From [Enterobacter] lignolyticus SCF1 (GTDB lineage: Bacteria; Pseudomonadota; Gammaproteobacteria; Enterobacterales; Enterobacteriaceae): a stretch of 64,000 nt of DNA. A model generated the notes under the pieces. The model saw only the letters and a list, made by a program, of their open reading frames with translations, did not search any database and was not told the origin of the DNA. Position 1 is the stretch's first letter. Every line of letters starts with the position of its first letter. Position numbers and translations under genes: made by a program. The stretch is from the NCBI RefSeq assembly GCF_000164865.1, contig NC_014618.1:2046001-2110000 (forward strand), written 5' to 3'. Positions 48,454-57,874 of this stretch are shown in pieces.

Positions 48454-50364
48454 GTGACAGACGATTTTGCAACAGACGGCCAGCTCGCGAAAGCGATACC
48501 GGGATTCAAGCCGCGCGAGCCGCAGCGCCAGATGGCGCTGGCGGTGACGGAGGCCATCGACGACGCCCGGCCGCTGGTGGTTGAGGCAGGGACCGGCACC
48601 GGGAAAACCTATGCCTACCTGGCGCCCGCGCTGCGCGCCGCAAAGAAGGTGATAATCTCGACCGGATCGAAGGCGTTGCAGGACCAACTCTACAGCCGCG
48701 ACCTGCCGACCGTTGCCCGGGCGCTGGATTTTCGCGGCAAAACGGCGCTGCTGAAAGGGCGCTCCAACTACCTGTGCCTTGAGCGTCTTGAGCAGCAGGC
48801 GCTGGCGGGCGGCGACCTGCCGGTACAAACCCTGAGCGATGTCATTTTGCTGCGCAGCTGGGCGACGCAAACCGTCGACGGCGATATCAGCACCTGCGCA
48901 AGCGTAGCGGAAGACTCTCAGGCCTGGCCGCTGGTGACCAGCACCAACGATAACTGCCTCGGCAGCGACTGCCCGCTGTATAAAGACTGCTTTGTGGTAA
49001 AAGCGCGTAAAAAAGCGATGGACGCCGACGTGGTGGTGGTCAACCATCACCTGTTTCTGGCCGATATGGTGGTCAAAGAGAGCGGGTTCGCGGAGCTTAT
49101 CCCCGAGGCGGAAGTGATGATTTTCGATGAAGCGCACCAGCTTCCGGATATCGCCAGCCAGTATTTCGGCCAGTCGCTCTCAAGCCGCCAGCTGCTCGAT
49201 CTGGCTAAAGACATCACCATTTCCTACCGCACCGAATTAAAAGATACCCAGCAGCTGCAAAAATGCGCCGATCGGCTGGCGCAGGCCACCCAGGATTTTC
49301 GTCTGCAGCTGGGCGAGCCGGGGTATCGCGGCAACCTGCGCGAGCTGCTGGCCGACAGCGGCATCAGCCGGGCGCTGCTGCTGCTCGATGACGCGCTTGA
49401 GCTGTGCTATGACGTCGCCAAACTCTCGCTCGGCCGCTCCGCGCTGCTGGACGCCGCCTTTGAGCGCGCCACGCTGTACCGCAGCCGTCTGAAGCGCCTG
49501 AAAGAGACTAACCAGCCGGGCTACAGCTACTGGTATGAATGCACCTCGCGCCACTTCACGCTGGCGCTGACGCCGCTGACGGTCGCCGATAAGTTCAAAG
49601 AGGTGATGGCGCAAAAACCGGGGAGCTGGATTTTTACCTCCGCAACGCTCTCGGTAAACGACGATCTTCACCACTTTACGATGCGGCTTGGCATCGACGA
49701 GGCGCAGTCTCTGCTGCTGCCAAGCCCGTTCGATTATGCCCGGCAGGCGCTGCTGTGCGTACCGCGTAACCTCCCTTCGCCAAACCAGCCGGGGGCGGCG
49801 CGCCAGCTGGCGGCCATGCTGCGCCCGATGATTGAGGCCAATAACGGCCGCTGCTTTATGCTCTGCACCTCGCACGCCATGATGCGCGATCTTGCCGAAC
49901 AGTTTCGCGCCACGCTGACGCTGCCGGTCCTGATGCAGGGGGAAACCAGCAAAGGACAGCTGCTGCAGCAGTTCGTCAGCGCGGGCAATGCGCTGCTGGT
50001 GGCGACCAGCAGCTTCTGGGAAGGGGTGGACGTGCGCGGCGACGCGCTGTCGCTGGTGATTATCGACAAGCTGCCGTTTACCTCGCCGGACGATCCGCTG
50101 CTTAAAGCGCGGATGGAAGACTGCCGTCTGCGCGGCGGCGATCCTTTCGACGAGGTCCAGCTGCCGGATGCGGTGATCACCCTCAAGCAGGGCGTCGGGC
50201 GGCTTATCCGCGACGTTGACGATCGCGGCGTGCTGGTCATTTGCGACAACCGGCTGGTGATGCGTCCATACGGCGCGGTGTTCCTCGCCAGCCTGCCGCC
50301 GACGCCGCGCACGCGCGACATCCGCCGGGCGGTGCGCTTCCTGGCGGTGCCATCGGCGCGGTAA
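48454..50364 (+). CDS. yoaA: YoaA, XPD/DinG-like DNA helicase
   Basis: The 636-aa superfamily 2 helicase equals E. coli YoaA in length. Walker A AGTGTGKT is at 45-52, four iron-sulfur cysteines at C108, C168, C173 and C179, DEAH at 225-228, and the C-terminal motif QGVGRLIRDVDDRG. In E. coli YoaA works with the HolC (chi) subunit of the replicase to help repair stalled forks. It starts at GTG with CAGGGGG upstream. tsaB follows after 67 bases. Confidence 0.96.
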   Translation: MTDDFATDGQLAKAIPGFKPREPQRQMALAVTEAIDDARPLVVEAGTGTGKTYAYLAPALRAAKKVIISTGSKALQDQLYSRDLPTVARALDFRGKTALLKGRSNYLCLERLEQQALAGGDLPVQTLSDVILLRSWATQTVDGDISTCASVAEDSQAWPLVTSTNDNCLGSDCPLYKDCFVVKARKKAMDADVVVVNHHLFLADMVVKESGFAELIPEAEVMIFDEAHQLPDIASQYFGQSLSSRQLLDLAKDITISYRTELKDTQQLQKCADRLAQATQDFRLQLGEPGYRGNLRELLADSGISRALLLLDDALELCYDVAKLSLGRSALLDAAFERATLYRSRLKRLKETNQPGYSYWYECTSRHFTLALTPLTVADKFKEVMAQKPGSWIFTSATLSVNDDLHHFTMRLGIDEAQSLLLPSPFDYARQALLCVPRNLPSPNQPGAARQLAAMLRPMIEANNGRCFMLCTSHAMMRDLAEQFRATLTLPVLMQGETSKGQLLQQFVSAGNALLVATSSFWEGVDVRGDALSLVIIDKLPFTSPDDPLLKARMEDCRLRGGDPFDEVQLPDAVITLKQGVGRLIRDVDDRGVLVICDNRLVMRPYGAVFLASLPPTPRTRDIRRAVRFLAVPSAR

Positions 50365-50431
50365 TTTGTGATGAACTGTGGTAAGATGCGCGCCATTTTG
50401 TTGATAAGCTATTGCGAGAGCGCAACATCCT

Positions 50432-51127
50432 ATGCGAATCCTGGCTATTGATACCGCGACCGAGGCCTGCTCTGCGGCCCTGTGGAACGACGGTAGCACG
50501 TCTGCTCACTTCGAGCTTTGCCCCCGAGAACACACCCAGCGCATTCTGCCCCTGGTTCAGGACATCCTGAACGAGAGCGGCGTGATGCTGACGGAACTTA
50601 ACGCGCTGGCCTTTGGCCGCGGCCCCGGCAGTTTTACCGGCGTGCGTATCGGTATCGGTATCGCGCAGGGGCTGGCGCTGGGCGCCGGTCTGCCGATGAT
50701 CGGCGTGTCGACGCTGATGACCATGGCGCAGGGCGCCTGGCGGAAAACGGGCGCCACCCGCGTGCTGGCGGCGATTGACGCGCGTATGGGCGAAGTCTAC
50801 TGGGCGGAGTACGTGCGCGATGAGCAGGGCGTCTGGCTGGGCGAAGCCAGCGAGGCGGTGCTCAAGCCGGAGGCGGTCGCGGAGCGCTTAACGCAGCTGA
50901 CGGGCGAATGGGCGATGGTCGGCACCGGCTGGAAAGCCTGGCCGGAAATGGCGCAGAGCGCGGCGGCAACGCTGGTTGACGGCGAAGTTCTGCTGCCGGC
51001 GGCGGAAGATATGCTGCCCATCGCGGTTCACCTGCTGGCGGAAGGGAAAACCGTCGCCGTTGAGCACGCCGAGCCAGTTTATTTGCGCAATGAAGTTGCA
51101 TGGAAGAAACTTCCGGGCCGTGAATGA
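50432..51127 (+). CDS. tsaB: TsaB, tRNA t6A37 threonylcarbamoyl transferase subunit
   Basis: A 231-aa ASKHA-fold pseudo-enzyme, the same length as E. coli YeaZ/TsaB. It holds the opening ILAIDTATEACSAALW, and ALAFGRGPGSFTGVRIGIG, a conserved surface for TsaD binding. It dimerises with TsaD and joins TsaE and TsaC to make N6-threonylcarbamoyladenosine in tRNA; it is essential in E. coli. yeaY follows. Confidence 0.97.
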   Translation: MRILAIDTATEACSAALWNDGSTSAHFELCPREHTQRILPLVQDILNESGVMLTELNALAFGRGPGSFTGVRIGIGIAQGLALGAGLPMIGVSTLMTMAQGAWRKTGATRVLAAIDARMGEVYWAEYVRDEQGVWLGEASEAVLKPEAVAERLTQLTGEWAMVGTGWKAWPEMAQSAAATLVDGEVLLPAAEDMLPIAVHLLAEGKTVAVEHAEPVYLRNEVAWKKLPGRE

Positions 51128-51167
51128 ATCTTAGTGGATGAGGACTAAGCATTTTAGGAGCTGCATC

Positions 51168-51755
51168 ATGGCGGGTAATAAACAGTGGGGACGCTGGCTG
51201 CTGGCTGGCGTTATTGCCGCAGCGTTAAGCGGTTGTGTATCCGTACCGGATGCGATTAAGGGAACGAGCCCAACGCCGCAGCAGGATCTGGCGCGCGTGA
51301 TGGCGGCGCCGCAGCTGTACGTCGGCCAGGAAGCCCGCTTTGGCGGCAAGGTCGTGAACGTGCTGAATGAAAACGGCAAAACGCGGCTGGAAATTGCCAC
51401 CGTACCGTTAGACGACGGCGCCCGTCCGGAGCTGGGCACTCCCTCCCGTGGACGCATTTATGCTGACGTTGCCGGGTTCCTTGACCCGGTCGATTTCCGC
51501 AATCAGCTGGTGACCGTCGTCGGTCCCATCACCGGAACGGTAAAAGGTAAAATTGGCGAATCGCCATATACCTTTATGCTGATGCAGGCGACGGGTTACA
51601 AGCGCTGGAATGTGACGCAGCAGGTGGTTATGCCGCCGCAGCCTATCGACCCGTGGTACTGGGGACCGGGGCCATACCCGCGCCGTTACGGCTACGGCGG
51701 CTGGGGGTGGTATAGCCCTGGCCCTGCCACGGTACACACCATTGTAACCGAATAA
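51168..51755 (+). CDS. yeaY: YeaY, Slp-family outer-membrane lipoprotein
   Basis: The 195-aa protein (E. coli 193) has a lipoprotein signal with lipobox LSGC, lipidated Cys23, followed by a Slp domain (EARFGGKVVNVLNENGKTRL, GRIYADVAGFLDPVDFRNQL). The C-terminal tail is rich in Tyr, Gly, Pro and Trp. In E. coli YeaY belongs to the sigma-E regulon. Role unknown; possibly outer-membrane stabilisation. The ATG at 51168 (AGGAG upstream) gives the lipoprotein signal; an upstream ATG at 51138 does not. Confidence 0.93.
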   Translation: MAGNKQWGRWLLAGVIAAALSGCVSVPDAIKGTSPTPQQDLARVMAAPQLYVGQEARFGGKVVNVLNENGKTRLEIATVPLDDGARPELGTPSRGRIYADVAGFLDPVDFRNQLVTVVGPITGTVKGKIGESPYTFMLMQATGYKRWNVTQQVVMPPQPIDPWYWGPGPYPRRYGYGGWGWYSPGPATVHTIVTE

Positions 51756-51777
51756 GTTGTTGTTTTTAGACTTAAAA

Positions 51778-51806
51778 GAAACAGCGGCCCGTCCGCTGTT
51801 TCTTTA
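51778..51806 (+). terminator. yeaY terminator
   Basis: GAAACAGCGG pairs with CCGCTGTTTC across a five-base loop, followed by TTTATT. Confidence 0.85.
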
Positions 51807-51871
51807 TTAGTAACGTCATAAGAAAAATAAATAGTGACGCGCTTCGCAACCTGAAATCCGATTAATTAATA

Positions 51872-51888
51872 AACTGGTACGCTGAGTT
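51872..51888. promoter_or_regulatory. FadR operator overlapping the fadD promoter
   Basis: AACTGGTACGCTGAGTT closely matches the E. coli fadD FadR site (AGCTGGTATGATGAGTT) and is followed at once by TATAAT at 51891-51896, the fadD -10. FadR without long-chain acyl-CoA should block the promoter. Confidence 0.8.
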
Positions 51889-51960
51889 AATATAATGTTA
51901 ACGGCTTGTTTATTAACAGGGGTTGTGATGACGACGAATTCTCATTTTAGAGGTGATGCA

Positions 51961-53646
51961 TTGAAGAAGGTTTGGCTTAAGCGTTATCCCGCCGATGTTC
52001 CGGCGGAGATCAATCCTGACCGTTATCAATCCCTGGTAGAACTGTTCGAACACTCGGTAACTCGCTACGCCGATCGGCCCGCGTTTATCAATATGGGCGA
52101 AGTGATGACCTTCCGTAAGCTGGAAGAGCGCAGCCGCGCGTTTTCCGCTTATCTTCAGCAGGGGCTCGGCCTGAAAAAGGGTGACCGGGTGGCGCTAATG
52201 ATGCCCAACCTGCTGCAGTACCCGGTGGCGCTGTTCGGTATTCTGCGCGCCGGGATGATCGTGGTGAACGTCAACCCGCTGTACACGCCCCGCGAGCTGG
52301 AGCATCAGCTTAACGACAGCGGCGCGGCGGCGATTGTTATCGTCTCCAACTTTGCCCATACGCTGGAAAAGGTCGTCGACAAAACGCAGGTAAAACACGT
52401 GATCCTGACGCGGATGGGCGATCAGCTCTCCACCGCCAAAGGCACGCTGGTGAATTTTGTCGTCAAATACATCAAGCGGCTGGTGCCGAAGTACCATCTG
52501 CCGGACGCCATCTCGTTTCGTCGCGCGCTGCATCAGGGCTACCGAATGCAGTACATCAAGCCGGAGGTGGTCGCCGAAGACCTGGCCTTCCTGCAGTATA
52601 CCGGCGGCACCACCGGCGTGGCGAAGGGGGCGATGCTGACGCACCGCAACATGCTTGCCAACCTTGAGCAGGTGAACGCCACCTATGGCCCGCTGTTCAA
52701 CCCGGGGAAAGAGCTGGTGGTCACCGCGCTGCCGCTTTACCATATTTTCGCCCTGACCATGAACTGCCTGCTGTTCATCGAGCTCGGCGGGCAAAACCTG
52801 CTGATTACCAACCCGCGCGATATTCCAGGGCTGGTGAAGGAGATGGCGAAGTATCCGTTTACCGCGATAACCGGGGTTAACACGCTGTTCAACGCGCTGT
52901 TGAACAACAAAGAGTTCCAGCAGCTGGATTTTTCCACTCTGCGCCTGTCCGCCGGCGGCGGTATGCCGGTACAGAATGTGGTGGCCGAACGCTGGGTGAA
53001 GCTGACCGGGCGCTATCTGCTGGAGGGTTACGGCCTGACGGAGTGCTCGCCGCTGGTGAGCGTCAACCCGCACGATATCGATTATCACAGCGGCAGCATT
53101 GGTCTGCCGGTGCCGTCAACCGATGCGAAGCTGGTGGACGATGACGACAATGAGGTCGCGCCGGGCGAACCCGGCGAGCTGTGCGTGCGCGGGCCGCAGG
53201 TGATGCTGGGCTACTGGCAGCGTCCGGACGCCACGAACGAGATAATCAAAGACGGCTGGCTGCACACCGGCGATATCGCGGTAGTGGACGATGAGGGCTT
53301 CCTGCGCATTGTCGATCGCAAAAAAGATATGATTCTGGTCTCCGGCTTCAACGTTTATCCGAATGAAATTGAAGACGTGGTGATGCAGCACGCTGGCGTA
53401 CAGGAAGTGGCCGCCATCGGCGTACCTTCCGGCAGCAGCGGCGAAGCGGTCAAAATTTTTGTGGTGAAAAAGGATCCGGCCCTCACCGAAGAGGCGCTGA
53501 TTACCTTCTGCCGCCGCCAGCTGACGGGCTATAAGGTGCCGAAGCTGGTTGAGTTCCGCAGCGAGCTGCCGAAATCCAACGTCGGCAAAATTTTGCGACG
53601 AGAACTTCGTGACGAAGCGCGTGCTAAAGTGGAAAATAAAGCCTGA
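51961..53646 (+). CDS. fadD: Long-chain fatty-acid-CoA ligase FadD
   Basis: The 561-aa inner-membrane-associated enzyme activates exogenous fatty acids to acyl-CoA for beta-oxidation and is coupled to FadL import. The AMP-binding motif is YTGGTTGVAKGAMLTHRN (about 213-230). The fatty-acyl signature DGWLHTGDIAV with FLRIVDRKKDMI lies at about 431-456. I placed the start at TTG 51961, as in E. coli, with AGAGGTGATGCA upstream giving the exact 561-aa length; ATGs further upstream add 11-22 codons without homology. A FadR operator overlaps the promoter; the regulator fadR lies 9 kb downstream. Confidence 0.96.
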   Translation: MKKVWLKRYPADVPAEINPDRYQSLVELFEHSVTRYADRPAFINMGEVMTFRKLEERSRAFSAYLQQGLGLKKGDRVALMMPNLLQYPVALFGILRAGMIVVNVNPLYTPRELEHQLNDSGAAAIVIVSNFAHTLEKVVDKTQVKHVILTRMGDQLSTAKGTLVNFVVKYIKRLVPKYHLPDAISFRRALHQGYRMQYIKPEVVAEDLAFLQYTGGTTGVAKGAMLTHRNMLANLEQVNATYGPLFNPGKELVVTALPLYHIFALTMNCLLFIELGGQNLLITNPRDIPGLVKEMAKYPFTAITGVNTLFNALLNNKEFQQLDFSTLRLSAGGGMPVQNVVAERWVKLTGRYLLEGYGLTECSPLVSVNPHDIDYHSGSIGLPVPSTDAKLVDDDDNEVAPGEPGELCVRGPQVMLGYWQRPDATNEIIKDGWLHTGDIAVVDDEGFLRIVDRKKDMILVSGFNVYPNEIEDVVMQHAGVQEVAAIGVPSGSSGEAVKIFVVKKDPALTEEALITFCRRQLTGYKVPKLVEFRSELPKSNVGKILRRELRDEARAKVENKA

Positions 53647-53666
53647 GCTACGTGTAAGTCGCCCGA

Positions 53667-53692
53667 AGACGCCGGCTAAGCCGGCGTTTTTT
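53667..53692 (+). terminator. fadD terminator
   Basis: ACGCCGGC / GCCGGCGT with a three-base loop and six T residues, 22 bases after fadD. Confidence 0.9.
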
Positions 53693-53719
53693 ATGGGCGC
53701 AAACTATAGAGAAAGCAGA

Positions 53720-54853
53720 TTGAACTACCAAATGATAACTCAGGACGATGCGTTAAAAGCCGCCTGTGACGCCGCGCGCGGCGCCCCTGCAATTGCGCTG
53801 GATACCGAATTTGTTCGCACCCGCACCTATTACCCGCAGCTTGGCCTGATTCAGATGTATGACGGCGACAGCGTTGTGCTGATCGACCCGCTGAGCATTA
53901 CCGACTGGACGCCGTTTCGCGACCTGCTGCTGGACGGCGCGGTGACCAAATACCTGCACGCGGGCAGTGAAGACCTGGAGGTGTTCCTTAATACCTTTGG
54001 CGTACTGCCTGAACCGCTGATTGATACGCAAATCCTGGCCGCGTTCTGCGGTCGCCCAATGTCATGGGGATTTGCCGCCATGGTGGAGGAGTACACCGGG
54101 ATTGCGCTGGATAAAAGCGAATCGCGCACCGACTGGCTGGCGCGCCCCCTTACCGAGCGGCAGTGCGATTACGCCGCCGCCGACGTCTGGTACCTGCTGC
54201 CGATCGCCCATAAGCTGATGGCGGAAACCGAGGCCAGCGGCTGGCTTCCCGCCGCGCTGGATGAGTGTCGTCTGATGCAGCAGCGCCGTCGCGAGGTGGT
54301 ATCGCCGTCCGAGGCCTGGCGCGACATCTCCAACGCCTGGCAGCTGCGCACGCGTCAGCTTGCCTGTCTGCGGCTGCTGGCCGACTGGCGTCTGCGCAAA
54401 GCGCGCGAGCGCGATCTGGCGGTCAACTTCGTGGTGCGTGAGGAGCATCTGTGGAGCGTCGCGCGCTATATGCCTGGCAGCATGGGCGAGCTTGACAGCC
54501 TCGGGCTTTCCGGCAGCGAGATTCGCTTCCACGGTAAGACGCTGCTGGGGCTGGTCAGTACCGCGCAGGCGCTGCCGGAAGACGCGCTGCCGGAGCCGCT
54601 GCTGAACCTGATGGATATGCCGGGATACCGCAAGGCCTTTAAAGAGATTAAAGCGCTGGTGCAGGACGTCAGCAAAGAGAAGGGCGTCAGCGCCGAGCTG
54701 CTGGCCTCGCGTCGTCAGATTAACCAGCTGCTGAACGCGCACTGGGGTCTTAAGGCGTCAAACGGCGTACCGGAAATGCTGGCGGGATGGCGGGGAGATA
54801 TGATGGCCGGGAAGCTTAATACGCTGCTGGACGCGTACCCGCGCCAGGGCTAG
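53720..54853 (+). CDS. rnd: Ribonuclease D
   Basis: A 377-aa 3'-5' exoribonuclease maturing tRNA and other small RNAs (E. coli 375 aa). DEDDy residues: D28 and E30 (IALDTEFV), Asp in HAGSEDLEVF, and YAAADVWYL with Tyr and Asp of motif III. Two HRDC-type helical domains follow (REEHLWSVARYMPGS, LASRRQINQLL). The start is TTG 53720 (MNYQMITQDDAL), a rare start also used by E. coli rnd, with GAGAAAG upstream. It converges on minE. Confidence 0.95.
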   Translation: MNYQMITQDDALKAACDAARGAPAIALDTEFVRTRTYYPQLGLIQMYDGDSVVLIDPLSITDWTPFRDLLLDGAVTKYLHAGSEDLEVFLNTFGVLPEPLIDTQILAAFCGRPMSWGFAAMVEEYTGIALDKSESRTDWLARPLTERQCDYAAADVWYLLPIAHKLMAETEASGWLPAALDECRLMQQRRREVVSPSEAWRDISNAWQLRTRQLACLRLLADWRLRKARERDLAVNFVVREEHLWSVARYMPGSMGELDSLGLSGSEIRFHGKTLLGLVSTAQALPEDALPEPLLNLMDMPGYRKAFKEIKALVQDVSKEKGVSAELLASRRQINQLLNAHWGLKASNGVPEMLAGWRGDMMAGKLNTLLDAYPRQG

Positions 54854-54861
54854 TCAGAAAC

Positions 54862-54885
54862 CCGGGCGGCGCAACGTCCGCCCGG
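54862..54885. terminator. Hairpin between rnd and minE
   Basis: CCGGGCGG and CCGCCCGG form an eight-base stem with an eight-base loop between convergent genes, without a T-run. Confidence 0.45.
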
Positions 54886-54906
54886 CTGATAACAGACTGG
54901 ATGCTT

Positions 54907-55176
54907 TTACGTTCGTGACTCTTCCGCTTCCGGAAGCGTCACGTTGAGCTCCAGAATGGAGATGTCGCCGTCTTTTTGCTCCAACTGCACGGTAACCATT
55001 TCCGGGTCGATCTGCACGTATTTACAAATCACCTCCAGAATATCCTTCCTGAGCTGCGGCAAATAGTGCGGCTCCGCATCGCTGCGGCGACGCTCGGCAA
55101 CGATAATTTGCAGGCGCTCTTTAGCGATATTGGCGGTGTTCTTTTTTCGTGAGAGAAAAAAGTCGAGTAATGCCAT
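54907..55176 (-). CDS. minE: Cell division topological factor MinE
   Basis: The 89-aa protein (E. coli 88) begins ALLDFFLSRKKNTANIAKER, the membrane-targeting and MinD-stimulating region, followed by the dimeric topological domain. It drives pole-to-pole oscillation of MinCD. It starts three bases after minD in the minC-minD-minE operon. Confidence 0.97.
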   Translation of the reverse strand: MALLDFFLSRKKNTANIAKERLQIIVAERRRSDAEPHYLPQLRKDILEVICKYVQIDPEMVTVQLEQKDGDISILELNVTLPEAEESRT

Positions 55177-55179
55177 AAC

Positions 55180-55992
55180 TTATCCTCCGAACAGGCGTTT
55201 GAGGAAACCTTTCTTCTCTTCTTCGATGAAGCGGAAAGGGCGTTCTTCTCCCAGCAGACGTTCAACGGTATCCGCGTAGGCTTTACCTGCGTCAGATATC
55301 GTATCCAGAATAACGGGTTCACCCTGGTTAGAGGCGCGCAGAACAGATTGATCTTCCGGGATCACGCCAACCAGTTTAATGCGCAGAATTTCCAGCACAT
55401 CTTCCATGCTCAGCATATCGCCGTTGTTCACCCGGCTCGGGTTGTAACGGGTCAGCAGCAGATGTTCTCTAATCGCATCGTCGCCGTTCTCGGCGCGGCG
55501 TGATTTCGATGCCAGGATGCCGAGAATACGGTCTGAGTCGCGCACGGAAGAGACTTCCGGGTTGGTGGTGATAATGGCTTCGTCAGCGAAATAGAGCGCC
55601 ATCAGCGCGCCGGTTTCGATACCGGCCGGCGAATCGCAGACGATGAAGTCAAAATCCATTTTCTTGAGTTCATCAAGCACTTTCTCCACGCCTTCACGGG
55701 TCAGCGCATCTTTATCGCGGGTCTGTGACGCCGGGAGAATATAGAGATTTTCAGTACGCTTGTCTTTAATCAGCGCCTGATTAAGCGAGGCATCACCCTG
55801 GATGACGTTAACGAAGTCATACACGACACGGCGCTCACAACCCATGATCAGGTCAAGGTTACGCAGGCCAATATCAAAATCGATAACGACAGTTTTCTTT
55901 CCCTTCTGGGCCAAACCAGTAGCGATGGCCGCGCTGGAGGTGGTCTTGCCAACGCCCCCTTTACCCGAAGTAACTACAATAATGCGTGCCAT
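55180..55992 (-). CDS. minD: Septum-site determining ATPase MinD
   Basis: The 270-aa ParA-type ATPase equals E. coli MinD. The deviant Walker A GKGGVGKT is at residues 10-17, Walker B in DFIVCDSPAGIE, and the membrane-binding amphipathic helix EEKKGFLKRLFGG at the C-terminus. MinD-ATP recruits MinC to the membrane and is released by MinE. It lies between minC and minE. Confidence 0.98.
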   Translation of the reverse strand: MARIIVVTSGKGGVGKTTSSAAIATGLAQKGKKTVVIDFDIGLRNLDLIMGCERRVVYDFVNVIQGDASLNQALIKDKRTENLYILPASQTRDKDALTREGVEKVLDELKKMDFDFIVCDSPAGIETGALMALYFADEAIITTNPEVSSVRDSDRILGILASKSRRAENGDDAIREHLLLTRYNPSRVNNGDMLSMEDVLEILRIKLVGVIPEDQSVLRASNQGEPVILDTISDAGKAYADTVERLLGEERPFRFIEEEKKGFLKRLFGG

Positions 55993-56015
55993 AGAAATTC
56001 CTTGTTAAAAAGGGA

Positions 56016-56714
56016 TTAGTTTAACGGTTCAATTGTCAGAGCGGTGGCGTCCAGACGCAGACGGGCCGCTTTGCCATAAAATTCGGCCGGGATTTTATCG
56101 CTCAGCCAGTACTCCCCTGCGATGGACACCAGTTCCGCTGCAAGGTGAGTACAAAATATTTGTGCGTCTCTGTCGCCGCTGGCGCCAGCCAGCGCGCGTC
56201 CACGCATCATGCCATAAACGTGAATATTGCCGTCGGCGATAAGTTCCGCGCCGGCGCTGACGTGACTTGTCACAATCAGATCACAGTGTGGTGCATAAAT
56301 CCGCTGACCGGAACGAACCGGCATATCAATCAATCGCGTTTTTGTGACCGGGGTAGCAATTGGGGCGGGCGCAGGCGGTTCTTTCGGAGCCGAACGCGCG
56401 ATTTTTTCTTTCCCTTCAGTTAATAAGGGAATACCCGCACGGTCTATTTCCGCCTTTAATTCCGGATTTTTACAGCCACTGACGCCCATAATGCGCAGGC
56501 CCGTTGCGGTAATAGCCTGCTGTAAAGGCTGCCAGTTCACGGCATCGACAAGACTGCTGATATTCACCACCACAGGCGCATGGCGTAAAAACGCCGGTGC
56601 CTGGGCGATTTTGTCTTCTAACGCCTGACGAATAACCTCGGGTTTTGCCTCATGCAAATGAACCACTGATAAGGTAAAGCTACTGCCTTTAAGTTCGATT
56701 GGCGTATATGACAT
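56016..56714 (-). CDS. minC: Septum-site determining protein MinC
   Basis: The 232-aa FtsZ inhibitor (E. coli 231). The N-terminal domain (about 1-105, SYTPIELKGSSFTLSVVHLH) blocks FtsZ polymerisation. A Pro/Ala-rich linker (about 112-130) leads to the beta-helical C-terminal domain (about 132-232, RSGQRIYAPHCDLIVTSHV, GMMRGRALAGASGD) that dimerises and binds MinD. The start at 56714 has AGGCCAGG upstream. A 32-codon upstream extension of the frame is not conserved. Confidence 0.97.
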   Translation of the reverse strand: MSYTPIELKGSSFTLSVVHLHEAKPEVIRQALEDKIAQAPAFLRHAPVVVNISSLVDAVNWQPLQQAITATGLRIMGVSGCKNPELKAEIDRAGIPLLTEGKEKIARSAPKEPPAPAPIATPVTKTRLIDMPVRSGQRIYAPHCDLIVTSHVSAGAELIADGNIHVYGMMRGRALAGASGDRDAQIFCTHLAAELVSIAGEYWLSDKIPAEFYGKAARLRLDATALTIEPLN

Positions 56715-56839
56715 CCTGGCCTTACTCAATTTATTCTCTATCGCCCGCCGACGTGCGGTGATATTCCGAAGACTATCAGGCATGTTATAGTCACTAATAT
56801 ACAGAGGCAAGTAACCACGGACTAATTCAGAGTAAAAGT

Positions 56840-57115
56840 ATGTTTTGTGTGATCTACCGGAGTACCAAACGCGACCAGACCTACCTGTATGTCGAAAAAA
56901 AAGACGATTTTTCGCGCGTACCGGAGGAGTTAATGCAGGGATTCGGCCAGCCGAAGCTGGTGATGATCCTGCCGCTTGATGGCCGCAAAAAGCTGGTCAA
57001 TGCCGACCTCGACAAAGTAAAACAGGCGCTGGCCGATCAGGGCTACTATCTGCAGCTTCCGCCTCCGCCGGAAAACCTGCTGAAGCAATATCTGGCGGAG
57101 AACGGAAAAAAATAA
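56840..57115 (+). CDS. ycgL: YcgL family protein
   Basis: The 91-aa product has the YcgL fold signature (MFCVIYRSTKRDQTYLYVEK, FSRVPEELMQGFGQPKLVMI, YYLQLPPPPENLL). Function unknown; possibly linked to RNA degradation or division by its neighbours only. Divergent from minC, with ycgM 20 bases downstream. Confidence 0.94.
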   Translation: MFCVIYRSTKRDQTYLYVEKKDDFSRVPEELMQGFGQPKLVMILPLDGRKKLVNADLDKVKQALADQGYYLQLPPPPENLLKQYLAENGKK

Positions 57116-57135
57116 CGTTCGATTAGGGGTGTACT

Positions 57136-57795
57136 ATGTATCAGCATCATAACTGGCAGGGAGCGCTGCTGGATTACCCGGTCAGCAAAGTGGTTTGTGT
57201 GGGCAGCAACTACGCTAAACACATTCAGGAGATGGGAAGCGCCGTGCCGGATGAGCCGGTGCTGTTTATCAAACCTGAAACGGCGCTGTGCGACATTCGC
57301 CAGCCGCTGGTGCTGCCGCAGGGGCTAGGCTCGGTACATCATGAGGTGGAGCTGGCGATACTGATCGGCGGCACGCTGCGCCAGGCGGCCGAAGAGCATG
57401 TGCGCAAAGCGATTGCTGGCTACGGCGTGGCGCTCGATCTCACGCTGCGCGACGTCCAGGGCAAAATGAAAAAGGCCGGTCAGCCGTGGGAAAAAGCCAA
57501 AGGCTTTGACTACTCGTGCCCGATTTCCGGCTTTATTCCCGCCGCCGAGTTTCAGGGCGACCCGCAGAACACCCCGTTGTCGCTAAAAATTAACGGCGAT
57601 GTGCGCCAGCAGGGCTCGACGGCGGATATGATCCATAAAATCGTGCCCCTCATCGCCTATATGAGCCGTTTCTTCACCCTGAAGAGCGGCGACGTTATCC
57701 TGACCGGCACACCGGAGGGCGTCGGCCCGCTGCACAGCGGCGACGAGCTGGAGGTGAGCTTCAACGGCCACTCGCTGACGACCCGCGTGCTGTAA
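57136..57795 (+). CDS. ycgM: YcgM, fumarylacetoacetate hydrolase family protein
   Basis: The 219-aa protein equals E. coli YcgM. FAH-fold metal and active-site motifs are visible: VGSNYAKHIQEMG, PETALCD, LGSVHHEVELAILIGG, KGFDYSCPISGFIP and LTGTPEGVGPL. Homologues in this family (FAHD1/YcgM) act as acylpyruvate hydrolases or oxaloacetate decarboxylases; the physiological substrate here is not shown. It is followed by a hairpin and ycgN. Confidence 0.93.
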   Translation: MYQHHNWQGALLDYPVSKVVCVGSNYAKHIQEMGSAVPDEPVLFIKPETALCDIRQPLVLPQGLGSVHHEVELAILIGGTLRQAAEEHVRKAIAGYGVALDLTLRDVQGKMKKAGQPWEKAKGFDYSCPISGFIPAAEFQGDPQNTPLSLKINGDVRQQGSTADMIHKIVPLIAYMSRFFTLKSGDVILTGTPEGVGPLHSGDELEVSFNGHSLTTRVL

Positions 57796-57802
57796 CGGCG
57801 AA

Positions 57803-57825
57803 TTGCCGCCTGATAAAGGCGGCAA
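57803..57825 (+). repeat. Hairpin between ycgM and ycgN
   Basis: TTGCCGCC and GGCGGCAA form an eight-base stem with a seven-base loop; no T-run follows, so read-through into ycgN is likely. Confidence 0.5.
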
Positions 57826-57874
57826 AACTTGCATCCGCAGGCCAGACTGGTTATAAGGTGCACCCTGGTTTTTA

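Noticed and set aside
49237..50499. 420-codon minus-strand frame opposite yoaA
   Set aside because: Antisense shadow of a conserved helicase gene, no ribosome site or homology.
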